DNA of 12,744 nucleotides. Origin: Akkermansiaceae bacterium UBA1506 (GTDB taxonomy: Bacteria > Verrucomicrobiota > Verrucomicrobiia > Verrucomicrobiales > DEV007). The translations under genes were made by a program, and so were the position numbers. Location of the stretch: contig DCQY01000118.1 in the NCBI GenBank assembly GCA_002323995.1, positions 27,726 to 40,469 on the forward strand. Direction: 5' to 3'. Of the stretch, positions 6,227 to 12,744 are shown in pieces. Every line of letters begins with the position of its first letter. Position 1 is the first letter of the stretch. The notes under the pieces are model-generated. The model made no database searches. It was not told the DNA's origin and saw only the letters and a list, made by a program, of their open reading frames with translations.

Positions 6227-7615
6227 TTAGTCTTTAAACTGGCTCACGAGCCCAGTGATAGTTTCCTTAGCGTCCCCGTAGATCATACGGGTTTTCTCAC
6301 GGAAAAAGAGCGTATTAACGAGACCAGAAAAACCAGCTCCCTGGCCGCGCTTCAGAGCGAAGACCGACTTGGCTTGGTGAACATTAATGATAGGCATTCC
6401 GTAAATAGGGCTACTTTCGTCCTCAGCCGCAGCTGGATTAACCACGTCATTCGCGCCAATCACAATGGCCACATCGACAGTCTCCATGATCGCGTTGACA
6501 TCATCCATCTCACAAAGCTGCTCGTAGGGGACATCCGCCTCGGCCAGAAGAACGTTCATGTGACCGGGCATACGACCGGCCACCGGGTGAATCGCATGAC
6601 GCACCTCACATCCGTTGTCTTCAAGGATTTCAGCGAGCTCTTTCACGGCGTGCTGCGCCTGAGCCACAGCCATTCCGTATCCAGGAACAAAGATGACAGA
6701 CTGCGCCGCTTCGAGGACGTAAAAAGCATCCTCGACTGTGAGCGCCTTCATCTCCCCTTCAACCTCTTGCGACGTGCTACTGCTCGAGCCAAAACCGCCA
6801 AAGAGCACGTCGGCAAGAGTGCGATTCATCGCCTTACACATGATCACCGTCAGGATAATTCCAGAAGCGCCAACAAGGCAGCCAGCAACGATCAAAACGT
6901 TGTTCAGAATCACAAATCCGGCCGCCGAAGCAGCGATTCCTGAGAAACTGTTCAGGAAAGAAATAACCACTGGCATATCGCCGCCCCCAATCGGTATGAC
7001 GCCGAGCACGCCAAGGAGCAGAGACAACGCGATCACGAGGTAGAGTGCCCAAGCTGCACCCGTCACTACGAAAACGACGCCGAAGCCAAGCAGGGTTAGA
7101 AATACCGCGGCGTTGAGCACTTTCTGTCCCGGAAAAACAGTCGCTGCCCCCCCTAACTTACCGGAAAGTTTGAGATAAGCGATTAAGCTGCCAGTGAAGG
7201 TAATTCCACCCACCAGAACAGCGAAGACCACCGCGACAGCTGTGAATACCGGATACTCTGAGTTATTGAAGTTGCCCTCCTTGGCAAACTCTGCCCAGCC
7301 CACCAATAGTGAAGCAAGACCACCGAAACCGTTAAACAGCGCCACCAATTCAGGCATTCCTGTCATTTGAACCTTCTTCGCGGCGAACACACCGATACCG
7401 GCGCCGATGAGGAGGCCAACCGCAATCAAACCAAAAGACAGTGAGTTGCCGTCGTTCACGTCGCGATTGAGCAAGGTTACAATGACCGCGATCAGCATCC
7501 CGATTGAGGAAGTCAAGTTACCCCGGCGAGCCGTATCGGCAGAGCCGAGCATCTTGATGCCGAAAATAAACAGCGCCGAAGCGACGATGTAAGATATGTT
7601 AATGAAGTATTCCAT
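6227..7615 (-). CDS. pntB: NAD(P) transhydrogenase subunit beta
   Basis: Together with PntAA and PntAB it forms the inner-membrane transhydrogenase that uses the proton gradient to drive hydride transfer from NADH to NADP+. The 462 residues comprise a membrane domain with about nine hydrophobic helices (roughly 1-265), a linker, and the NADP-binding domain III (about 300-462). Membrane signatures include MPELVALFNGFGG (87-99) and GGDMPVVISFLNS (211-223) with the conserved D213. Domain III has VPGYGMAVAQAQ (310-321), HPVAGRMPGHMNVLLAEA (343-360) and IGANDVVNPAA (386-396). Two positions differ from E. coli PntB: Asn95 stands where the proton-path His91 lies, and the NADP-lid segment reads KRGQGAGFSG rather than KRSMNTGYAG. 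It is last in the operon, 29 bp after pntAB; AGGAG lies about 12 bp before the ATG. Confidence 0.97.
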   Translation of the reverse strand: MEYFINISYIVASALFIFGIKMLGSADTARRGNLTSSIGMLIAVIVTLLNRDVNDGNSLSFGLIAVGLLIGAGIGVFAAKKVQMTGMPELVALFNGFGGLASLLVGWAEFAKEGNFNNSEYPVFTAVAVVFAVLVGGITFTGSLIAYLKLSGKLGGAATVFPGQKVLNAAVFLTLLGFGVVFVVTGAAWALYLVIALSLLLGVLGVIPIGGGDMPVVISFLNSFSGIAASAAGFVILNNVLIVAGCLVGASGIILTVIMCKAMNRTLADVLFGGFGSSSSTSQEVEGEMKALTVEDAFYVLEAAQSVIFVPGYGMAVAQAQHAVKELAEILEDNGCEVRHAIHPVAGRMPGHMNVLLAEADVPYEQLCEMDDVNAIMETVDVAIVIGANDVVNPAAAEDESSPIYGMPIINVHQAKSVFALKRGQGAGFSGLVNTLFFREKTRMIYGDAKETITGLVSQFKD

Positions 7616-7644
7616 CTACTTGTGTGTCTCCTGTCCTTACCGGT

Positions 7645-7926
7645 TCACTTACCCTTCTTCCTGAACATCCCGAGCATGCGATCAGTCACCATGTAGCCAC
7701 CTACCACATTGATAGTGGCTAGAATCAGCGCGGCGAAACCGAGCCATTTACCAAGTGAGCCTTCCACGATTCCGGCGGCAAGTAAGGCACCGACCACTGT
7801 GATTCCCGAGATCGCGTTGGAACCGGACATTAAGGGCGTGTGCAATTGGCTTGGTACTTTCTGAATTAACTCAAAACCGAGAAAGACGGCCATGACGAAA
7901 ACGAATACGAGCAGAATGAGTTCCAT
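7645..7926 (-). CDS. pntAB: NAD(P) transhydrogenase subunit alpha, membrane part
   Basis: This 93-residue protein corresponds to the C-terminal membrane domain of the long E. coli PntA, encoded here as a separate subunit as in Rhodospirillum-type enzymes. Three hydrophobic helices are visible (about 2-20, 36-56 and 61-83). The diagnostic segment VPSQLHTPLMSGSNAISGI (24-42) and the C-terminal VTDRMLGMF match the family. It supplies part of the proton channel between the NAD-binding PntAA and the NADP-binding PntB. It sits in the middle of the three-gene operon with no obvious Shine-Dalgarno sequence before its ATG, so translation may depend on coupling or on a non-canonical site. Confidence 0.95.
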   Translation of the reverse strand: MELILLVFVFVMAVFLGFELIQKVPSQLHTPLMSGSNAISGITVVGALLAAGIVEGSLGKWLGFAALILATINVVGGYMVTDRMLGMFRKKGK

Positions 7927-7973
7927 GTCTAAAATCTATGTGTTGGTGAGGAGTTGGACAGGGAAGAACAGAC

Positions 7974-8003
7974 AACCTGACCTTTTGACTCCGCTATCAG
8001 GTT
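7974..8003 (-). other. Stem-loop in the pntAA-pntAB spacer
   Basis: A perfect 7-bp inverted repeat (AACCTGA 7974-7980, TCAGGTT 7997-8003) with a 16-base loop overlaps the pntAA stop codon. It lies in the 75-bp spacer, the widest gap inside the operon. No T-run follows on the minus strand, so it is more likely an RNA-processing or stability element than a terminator, if it is functional at all. Confidence 0.35.
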
Positions 8004-9129
8004 AATCTTTGAATCGTTCGTGGACCACAGCGCCATCATGAGTGATCACACAACCCTGCTGGATCTCATCTTCGAGATCGATTTTGAACACTTTATCCTC
8101 CTCATCCCAAAAGTGTTCAATCATATTAGCGAAGTTCGCCGCTAGTACTTGAGAAGCATGCTTGGAGACCTGCCCTTCGAAATTAGCGAGGCCGACAAGC
8201 TTAACGCCGTTTGCGGACACGGTCTCTTCGCCTGGCGTGATGCCTTCAACATTACCGCCGGTTTCGGCAGCGAGATCGACAATGACTGAACCGTTCTGCA
8301 TCGAATCGACCACCTCCTTCTTGATGAGGATCGGAGGCTTGCGTCCGAACACCTTGGCTGTCGTGATCACGACATCACTTTGGGCACAGACTTTGGCCTG
8401 AGCCTCCTGCTGTTTCTGCAATTGCTCAGGGGTCAGTTCCTTAGCATATCCTTGATCGGTGCCGCCAGTCTCCCCAAGATCGATTCGAAGGGCCTTCGCT
8501 CCAAGAGACTCCGCTTGCTCCAAAGCTTCTTCACGAACATCAAAGGCCGTGACCCGTGCTCCGAGGCGCTTCGCCGTAGCAATGGCTTGGAGGCCTGCCA
8601 CACCGATTCCGAGAACAAACACCTTCGCTGGCGAAATCGTTCCGGCAGGTGTCATCATCATTGGAAAAATCGCATTCATCCGATTGGCGGCTGTGATAAC
8701 GGCCACGTAGCCAGCCAGATTGGCCTGCGAACTGATCGCATCCATCTTCTGGGCAAGAGTGCTTCTCGGAACCATTTCGAGGCTGATTGCAGTCGACTTG
8801 GCTTGAGCAAATTTTCCGAGTAGCTCAGTTTCATTGAAAGGATCGAGAAAGCTAATATGAATGGCCCCTTCCTTCAGCTGGGCTACCTCGCTGTCGGAAG
8901 GCTTGCGAATCCGCGTAATGATATCCGCAGAACCGAGGGAACCGGCGCGGTCAGAAGTCACTGCGGCGCCTGCATCCTCGTAGGACGCATCTGGGTGATC
9001 GCATTTCTCACCAATCCCAGATTCGACGACGACTTCAGCACCGAGCCCGACAAGCTTAGCTACAGCAACCGGATCGAGCGAAGCACGAGTTTCTAGGGGG
9101 TCGTTTTCTTTAGGGGCAAAAATTTTCAT
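8002..9129 (-). CDS. pntAA: NAD(P) transhydrogenase subunit alpha, NAD-binding part
   Basis: This peripheral domain I subunit binds NAD(H) and delivers hydride to the NADP in PntB. At 375 residues it is the soluble half of a split PntA and belongs to the alanine dehydrogenase/PNT superfamily. The N-terminal domain begins with KIFAPKENDPLETRAS, the family's usual opening. The loop QKMDAISSQANLAGY (127-141) is a conserved substrate-side motif. The Rossmann fingerprint GIGVAGLQAIATAKRLGA (174-191) ends in an Asp (D197) expected for NAD rather than NADP binding. A later conserved segment is VDLAAETGGNVEGI (284-297). It is first in the operon. The 147-bp upstream gap must hold the operon promoter. 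The ATG at 9129 has only a weak AGG before it. Confidence 0.96.
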   Translation of the reverse strand: MKIFAPKENDPLETRASLDPVAVAKLVGLGAEVVVESGIGEKCDHPDASYEDAGAAVTSDRAGSLGSADIITRIRKPSDSEVAQLKEGAIHISFLDPFNETELLGKFAQAKSTAISLEMVPRSTLAQKMDAISSQANLAGYVAVITAANRMNAIFPMMMTPAGTISPAKVFVLGIGVAGLQAIATAKRLGARVTAFDVREEALEQAESLGAKALRIDLGETGGTDQGYAKELTPEQLQKQQEAQAKVCAQSDVVITTAKVFGRKPPILIKKEVVDSMQNGSVIVDLAAETGGNVEGITPGEETVSANGVKLVGLANFEGQVSKHASQVLAANFANMIEHFWDEEDKVFKIDLEDEIQQGCVITHDGAVVHERFKD

Positions 9130-9242
9130 GCCTAGGCTGTCCGAATCGGGAGGTCGGGCAGATTACCTCGTGGTTTCACGCCTTTCTTAAAAAGCGGGTT
9201 GGAACTTTAGCGATATCCTCTTTTTCGTCCACTTCAATTACA

Positions 9243-9271
9243 GACGAAATAAGTATTCTACCGATTTCGTC
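9243..9271. repeat. Inverted repeat upstream of pntAA / downstream of the GspF-like gene
   Basis: GACGAAAT (9243-9250) and ATTTCGTC (9264-9271) form a perfect 8-bp dyad with a 13-base centre, 6 bp past the GspF-like stop. On the minus strand a third GACGAAA copy follows shortly after (complement near 9223-9230). There is no T-run, so a terminator is unlikely. An operator for the pnt operon is possible, since a TTGACG hexamer overlaps one arm. Confidence 0.4.
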
Positions 9272-9276
9272 AAAAG

Positions 9277-10338
9277 TTACGAACCTTCTAGGAGCCTGAG
9301 AATGAGTTCTTTATACGCAATTCCGGACCTAATAATCATCCAAGCGACCACAATGAGGATCCCCCAGTAAAACAGCTTAGGCGTCCAATTCCCAAGCTGT
9401 TCTGAGGCTCTGGCAGCTTCTTCAGAATAAAATCGCCCCCATCGCTCCAATTCATTGTCGAGCGCACCTACCTCCTCCGCGGCCGCCATTCCGCGCACGA
9501 ATTCATTCGAAAACGCGCCGGGCGCAGCATAAAGCGCCGAAGCTAGTAAATCGCCATCTGCGACAATTCTTTCTCCGGAAAGACTAGCTTCGTAAATGAG
9601 ACCGCTTCCGGAAGCCTTCCCTGCCACGGCAAGACAGTCGCTCATTTTCTTGCCCGCGAGGAGGAAGATCTCAAATACCTGTGAAAATCGCTCCATTGCC
9701 ACGGACTTTCTTGCTGCCCCGATCAGGGGAACTCGGCTAAGAACCGCATCAACCGCTCCGTTGCGCCGCGCCAACTGATGCAGCAGCATCCCCAGGACGA
9801 CAAGGATGGCGATAGAGAGGTAAACCACCAGCATGGCGACTGCCATCTCAGAAAAGGCAGCTTTAAAAGGACTACTGCCCCCATCTCCTCCCCAGAAGGC
9901 CGATACTTGCTGCACCATGGCCGCGACAAAAGTGCAGACCGGGATAGCCACATGCACAAGGATTAATGGATAGGTCAGCCCCCGGATTATCCTCCGATGC
10001 GTCTGATCCGTCCGTCGAAAATATTCTGCGAGATGAGTGAACCCTTTTTCCAGCATCCCGCCTTCTTCAGAAGCGGAAACAATCTCTACCTCCAGGGCTG
10101 TCACCACCTCGACAGCTCCACCCATGGCAGTCCCGATACTTTCTCCGCGGGAAAGTCCACCACGGATGGCCTCATATACCAGCCGCTCGGCAGGATTCAG
10201 TCGTGGTTGCTCCAAAAGAGAGGAGCAGGCTTTTTCCATACCCATCCCGGAGCGGGCATATTTCTCCAGGTTAGAATAAAGCCGGCTCTTGGCCCTGGCG
10301 GACATTCGGGACATGCCAGACTGTGCCATCTTCGGCAT
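9277..10338 (-). CDS. GspF/PilC-like inner-membrane protein (type II secretion system F family)
   Basis: Two repeated T2SF domains are recognisable. The first (about residues 37-165, numbered from an upstream TTG at 10404) has LEKYARSGM, GLSRGESI and ASEEGGMLEKGF, leading into a membrane helix near 144-164. A second helix is near 187-209. The second domain has RFSQVFEIFLLAGKK, AAEEVGALDNELERW and a final helix near 345-362. Family members are the polytopic platform of type II secretion and type IV pilus machines. No secretion ATPase, pseudopilin or secretin gene lies in the window, so its partners are unknown and the gene looks solitary. I chose the ATG at 10338 (353 residues). The TTG at 10404 would add 22 residues with no family features, and an ATG at 10314 is also possible. 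Confidence 0.85.
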   Translation of the reverse strand: MPKMAQSGMSRMSARAKSRLYSNLEKYARSGMGMEKACSSLLEQPRLNPAERLVYEAIRGGLSRGESIGTAMGGAVEVVTALEVEIVSASEEGGMLEKGFTHLAEYFRRTDQTHRRIIRGLTYPLILVHVAIPVCTFVAAMVQQVSAFWGGDGGSSPFKAAFSEMAVAMLVVYLSIAILVVLGMLLHQLARRNGAVDAVLSRVPLIGAARKSVAMERFSQVFEIFLLAGKKMSDCLAVAGKASGSGLIYEASLSGERIVADGDLLASALYAAPGAFSNEFVRGMAAAEEVGALDNELERWGRFYSEEAARASEQLGNWTPKLFYWGILIVVAWMIIRSGIAYKELILRLLEGS

Positions 10339-10446
10339 TATTTTGGAAACGGAAAAGGTCAGGGAAGCGCTCGTAAATGCCGCTTGAAACCGCTCATCCT
10401 GCAAGCAGGGTAGCGCCGCATCGCCATCGATTCACCTCGAGGAGCG

Positions 10447-11247
10447 ATGAAGAGGGGTATGGAAACCTTAAGTGATATTCAAAATGAACCGGACTCCCGA
10501 AATCTCGATATCGACCGGGTCGGGGTAAAGGAGCTCAAATATCCCATTCAAATCCGGGATAAGGAGCACTCAGAGCAAAGCACCGTGGCCATATTCTCCA
10601 TGGCAGTCGACCTGCCTCCTGAATACAAAGGCACCCACATGAGCCGATTTGTCGAGGTGCTTAACTCGCATGGGCCGGTCCTCGATGTCCACTCCATCGC
10701 CCAACTTCCCGCCGAGATATTGGAGCGCCTCGATGCTCAACGGGCTCACGTCAAACTGCGCTTTCCCTTCTTTCTCGAGAAGCCTGCCCCCGTGACCGAA
10801 AAAGTAGGCATGATGGACTACGAGGTCATCTTCGATATCGACGGCTCGCGGGATGAGAGTGACTTTGTCGTTACCGTCCTCGTTCCGGTGACGACCCTTT
10901 GCCCATGCTCTAAGGCCATCAGTAGTCGGGGTGCCCACAATCAGCGCGGTGTCGTGAAGTATTCCGTTCGCTTCGACGCCGAACCTGTCTGGATCGAAGA
11001 CTTGATTCAACTTGTCGAAAGCTGCGCGAGCTCCAAACTCTACAGCCTACTGAAGCGCCCTGATGAAAAACATGTCACTGAGGAAGCTTACGATAACCCT
11101 GTCTTTGTCGAAGATCTCGTTCGCAACGTCGCGGCTGCCTCGGAAAATCATTCAGAGATCTCTTGGTATCGCGTCGAAGCTGAAAATTTTGAATCTATTC
11201 ACAATCACAACGCTTATGCTGTGATTGAGAAAAAAGCCCACCCATAA
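10447..11247 (+). CDS. folE2: GTP cyclohydrolase IB (FolE2, COG1469)
   Basis: It converts GTP to 7,8-dihydroneopterin triphosphate, the first step to folate (and to queuosine-type deazapurines where present), with a fold and metal use distinct from canonical FolE. The 266 residues carry the family's active-site motif LCPCSKAIS with metal-ligand Cys152, the HNQR motif (His164, 12 residues on, as in characterised FolE2), the conserved Glu in LLKRPDEKHVTE (about E207), and the C-terminal SIHNHNAYA. FolE2 enzymes tolerate metals other than zinc and in some bacteria replace FolE under zinc limitation; I see no Zur-like box upstream here. GAGGAG lies only 2 bp before the chosen ATG, and a second in-frame ATG at 10459 follows GAGGGGT, so the exact start is uncertain. 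It is divergent from the GspF-like gene. Confidence 0.95.
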   Translation: MKRGMETLSDIQNEPDSRNLDIDRVGVKELKYPIQIRDKEHSEQSTVAIFSMAVDLPPEYKGTHMSRFVEVLNSHGPVLDVHSIAQLPAEILERLDAQRAHVKLRFPFFLEKPAPVTEKVGMMDYEVIFDIDGSRDESDFVVTVLVPVTTLCPCSKAISSRGAHNQRGVVKYSVRFDAEPVWIEDLIQLVESCASSKLYSLLKRPDEKHVTEEAYDNPVFVEDLVRNVAAASENHSEISWYRVEAENFESIHNHNAYAVIEKKAHP

Positions 11248-11255
11248 AACGAAAA

Positions 11256-11283
11256 AGCCACCCGCCCTTGCAATCGGGTAGCT
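11256..11283. terminator. Bidirectional intrinsic terminator between folE2 and the slipin gene
   Basis: A 9-bp stem with one mismatch (11256-11264 with 11275-11283, core ACCCG/CGGGT) closes a 10-base loop. On the minus strand it is followed directly by TTTTT (complement of 11252-11256), a good terminator for the slipin transcript. On the plus strand a T-rich stretch (11291-11302) follows a few bases later, weaker for folE2. Confidence 0.75.
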
Positions 11284-11307
11284 GTTCGAATTGTTCTTTT
11301 TCTATAA

Positions 11308-12255
11308 TCAAGAAGACGGAACAGGGGGAATATTTGGTGCAGGGTTGTTACTCTCGTCGAGAACTTTGGCGAGACCGGCAACCATGCCTCCGACGTCAGA
11401 AAGATTATTTGGGATGATGAGCGTGTTATTCACTTTGGCAAGATTGCCAAACTGATCCACATATTGCTCCGCGATGCGCAAGTTCACTGCCTGAGATCCT
11501 CCTGGACTCTCAATCGCTTCCGCGATCCTACGAATCCCTTCAGCTGTCGCGGTTGCAAGCAATTCAATCTCTTTGGCTTTACCTTCAGCCTCGTTGACCT
11601 GCTTGTCGCGGACCGCTTCGGACTGCTTGATCACTTCCTGCTTCTCCCCCTCGGCCACATTAATCTTGGCCTCTCTTTCGCCTTCCGACTCAGCAATCAC
11701 AGCACGACGCTCACGCTCAGCGCGCATTTGCTTCTCGAGGGCATCTCTTACGCTCTGAGGTGGCGCAATATTTGCAATCTCATAACGGGTGATTTTCAAT
11801 CCCCAAGGGTCGGCTGCTTTGTCTAAAGCCTGGATAATATTGGCGTTGATAGCATCACGCTCTTCAAAAGTGCGATCGAGTTCCAGCTTGCCTATTTCAG
11901 ATCTCAGCGTCGTCTGTGCTAACTGAGTCGAAGCGTAGAGATAGTTCTCAATTCCGTAACTCGCCTTCTTGGCGTCAAGGACTTGCAGGTAGAGCACGCC
12001 GTCGATTTCGATCGCGATATTGTCCTGTGTGATACACATCTGCGAGGGCACATCGACAGCCACCTCTTTGAGTGAATGCTTGTAGGCGATTCGGTCTAAA
12101 AATGGGATGAGAATGTGAAATCCGGCTTCAAGAGTGCGGCTGTATTTTCCAAGACGCTCAACCACGAAGGCCTTGCGTTGAGGAACGATCTGAGCGGTCT
12201 TGGCCAATGCGATGATGATAAGAATAACAATTCCGATCGGGATAATTAGTTCCAT
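11308..12255 (-). CDS. SPFH/Band 7 membrane protein (slipin/paraslipin, QmcA-like)
   Basis: An N-terminal hydrophobic helix (about 3-18) anchors the protein. A Band 7/SPFH domain follows (about 20-190), with the family start VPQRKAFVVERLGKYSRTLEAGFHI, VDVPSQMCITQDN and DPWGLKITRYEIANI. Next is a long charged Glu/Lys/Arg/Ala coiled coil (about 170-240), then a conserved C-terminal patch (NNTLIIPNNL) and a Pro-rich tail. Proteins of this type oligomerise into membrane-associated cages or microdomains and are usually encoded beside NfeD, as here. The length of 315 is typical of QmcA and paraslipins, and it lacks HflK/HflC hallmarks. The role is therefore probably membrane quality control or organisation. 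The ATG at 12255 lies 49 bp after nfeD, which supports cotranscription. Confidence 0.93.
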   Translation of the reverse strand: MELIIPIGIVILIIIALAKTAQIVPQRKAFVVERLGKYSRTLEAGFHILIPFLDRIAYKHSLKEVAVDVPSQMCITQDNIAIEIDGVLYLQVLDAKKASYGIENYLYASTQLAQTTLRSEIGKLELDRTFEERDAINANIIQALDKAADPWGLKITRYEIANIAPPQSVRDALEKQMRAERERRAVIAESEGEREAKINVAEGEKQEVIKQSEAVRDKQVNEAEGKAKEIELLATATAEGIRRIAEAIESPGGSQAVNLRIAEQYVDQFGNLAKVNNTLIIPNNLSDVGGMVAGLAKVLDESNNPAPNIPPVPSS

Positions 12256-12304
12256 ATTTTTGTGTGTTTGTTAGTTTTTTCTTTATCAAAACAAGGTTAT
12301 TTAA

Positions 12305-12739
12305 TTATCTGCGGGGTATAACTTTTAAGGTGAGTCCAACCCGCTCGACTACTTCGGCATAGTCGCCCTCATTTAAATCTGATTCAGAAGTGGCTTTCCA
12401 ATTGCTCCCCTTCAACTCTACGAGCCCGTAGCCACCGACACTGATTGCTTTAACGACCTCAACGGTCTTTCCGACAAACTCTTCATCAATGTCACTGGCT
12501 CCGGTCGACTCTTTCCCGGCGAACCAAGCCTTTACATATTTCCGCGCGAAAACGACCAACCCTAATGAAACAATACCGAAAACCCAAAGTTGACCAGTGA
12601 AAGAGTCCAAGAAAGCCCAGTCGAGTATCGCAACAATCCAGGCGGCAACGCCCAAAAAGACGAGGATGACTCCTGGGACAATAAATTCGGCCAAAACTAA
12701 TCCCAGACCGATGAGGAACCATATAGTAGGTGAGTCCAT
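12305..12739 (-). CDS. NfeD family protein, short form
   Basis: This 144-residue protein has two to three hydrophobic N-terminal helices (about 5-40 and 50-68), with the family pattern LAEFIVPGVILVFLG, and a C-terminal OB-fold domain (about 88-142) showing GKTVEVV, GSNWKA and EGDYAEVVERVGLTLKV. It lacks the N-terminal ClpP-like serine protease of long NfeD proteins. The OB domain of NfeD is thought to contact the partner slipin, and the adjacent Band 7 gene fits that partnership. The ATG (12737-12739) lies 5 bp from the window end, so its promoter and any upstream operon partner are out of view. Confidence 0.92.
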   Translation of the reverse strand: MDSPTIWFLIGLGLVLAEFIVPGVILVFLGVAAWIVAILDWAFLDSFTGQLWVFGIVSLGLVVFARKYVKAWFAGKESTGASDIDEEFVGKTVEVVKAISVGGYGLVELKGSNWKATSESDLNEGDYAEVVERVGLTLKVIPRR

Positions 12740-12744
12740 TTAAA

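Noticed and set aside
6209..6943. 244-residue open frame on the plus strand opposite pntB
   Set aside because: It lies antisense to strongly conserved pntB codons and has a His/Arg/Ser-rich composition with no domain; long antisense frames commonly arise from codon bias.
8380..8823. 147-residue open frame opposite pntAA
   Set aside because: It is contained in pntAA and has low-complexity Leu/Arg/Ser composition.
10339..10446. Zur box upstream of folE2
   Set aside because: No AT-rich Zur-like palindrome is present in the short gap.
1..12744. Mobile element, defence island, CRISPR array or tRNA
   Set aside because: No transposase, integrase, repeat-spacer array, nuclease/helicase cluster or tRNA-like cloverleaf was seen; gaps between genes are mostly under 150 bp, and the largest is about 200 bp.

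Overview
This window reads as ordinary chromosomal DNA from a Gram-negative-type bacterium using the standard genetic code, with moderate GC and tightly packed genes. A lipobox lipoprotein, a split three-subunit proton-translocating transhydrogenase and a GspF-like membrane protein support a diderm. Gene content and protein style suggest Verrucomicrobiota (Opitutae-like), but that is an impression from sequence, not a phylogenetic result. I see no insertion sequence, integrase, phage gene, CRISPR array, tRNA or rRNA, and no clear undescribed multi-gene system.

Layout. Positions 1-83 hold the first codons of a Lys/Arg/Thr-rich protein leaving the left edge on the minus strand. An AT-rich gap (84-284) with 10-bp-phased repeats separates it from a small plus-strand lipoprotein gene (294-731). 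A bidirectional terminator follows. Then comes a minus-strand run read right to left: an ArsC-type reductase (4569-5015), folC (3166 to about 4383), a NifS/IscS-type cysteine desulfurase (1931-3109) and ilvC (813-1841). rlmN (about 5082-6185) is divergent from arsC. It converges on the minus-strand pntAA-pntAB-pntB operon (6227-9129). Next is a solitary GspF/PilC-like protein (9277 to about 10338, minus), divergent from folE2 (10447-11247, plus). folE2 converges, through a second bidirectional terminator, on a minus-strand nfeD-slipin pair (11308-12739).

Functional threads (inference). Transhydrogenase makes the NADPH that ketol-acid reductoisomerase consumes. FolE2 and FolC are an early and a late step of folate synthesis. 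Cysteine desulfurase can supply sulfur for the 4Fe-4S cluster of RlmN. The slipin and NfeD form a known membrane-quality or microdomain pair. The items most worth a second look are small: phased TAGAAA repeats, a hairpin plus T-run at the folC start, an orphan ArsC, an orphan GspF-like protein, residue changes in PntB, and the unassigned lipoprotein. Several start codons are uncertain because Shine-Dalgarno sequences are weak throughout.
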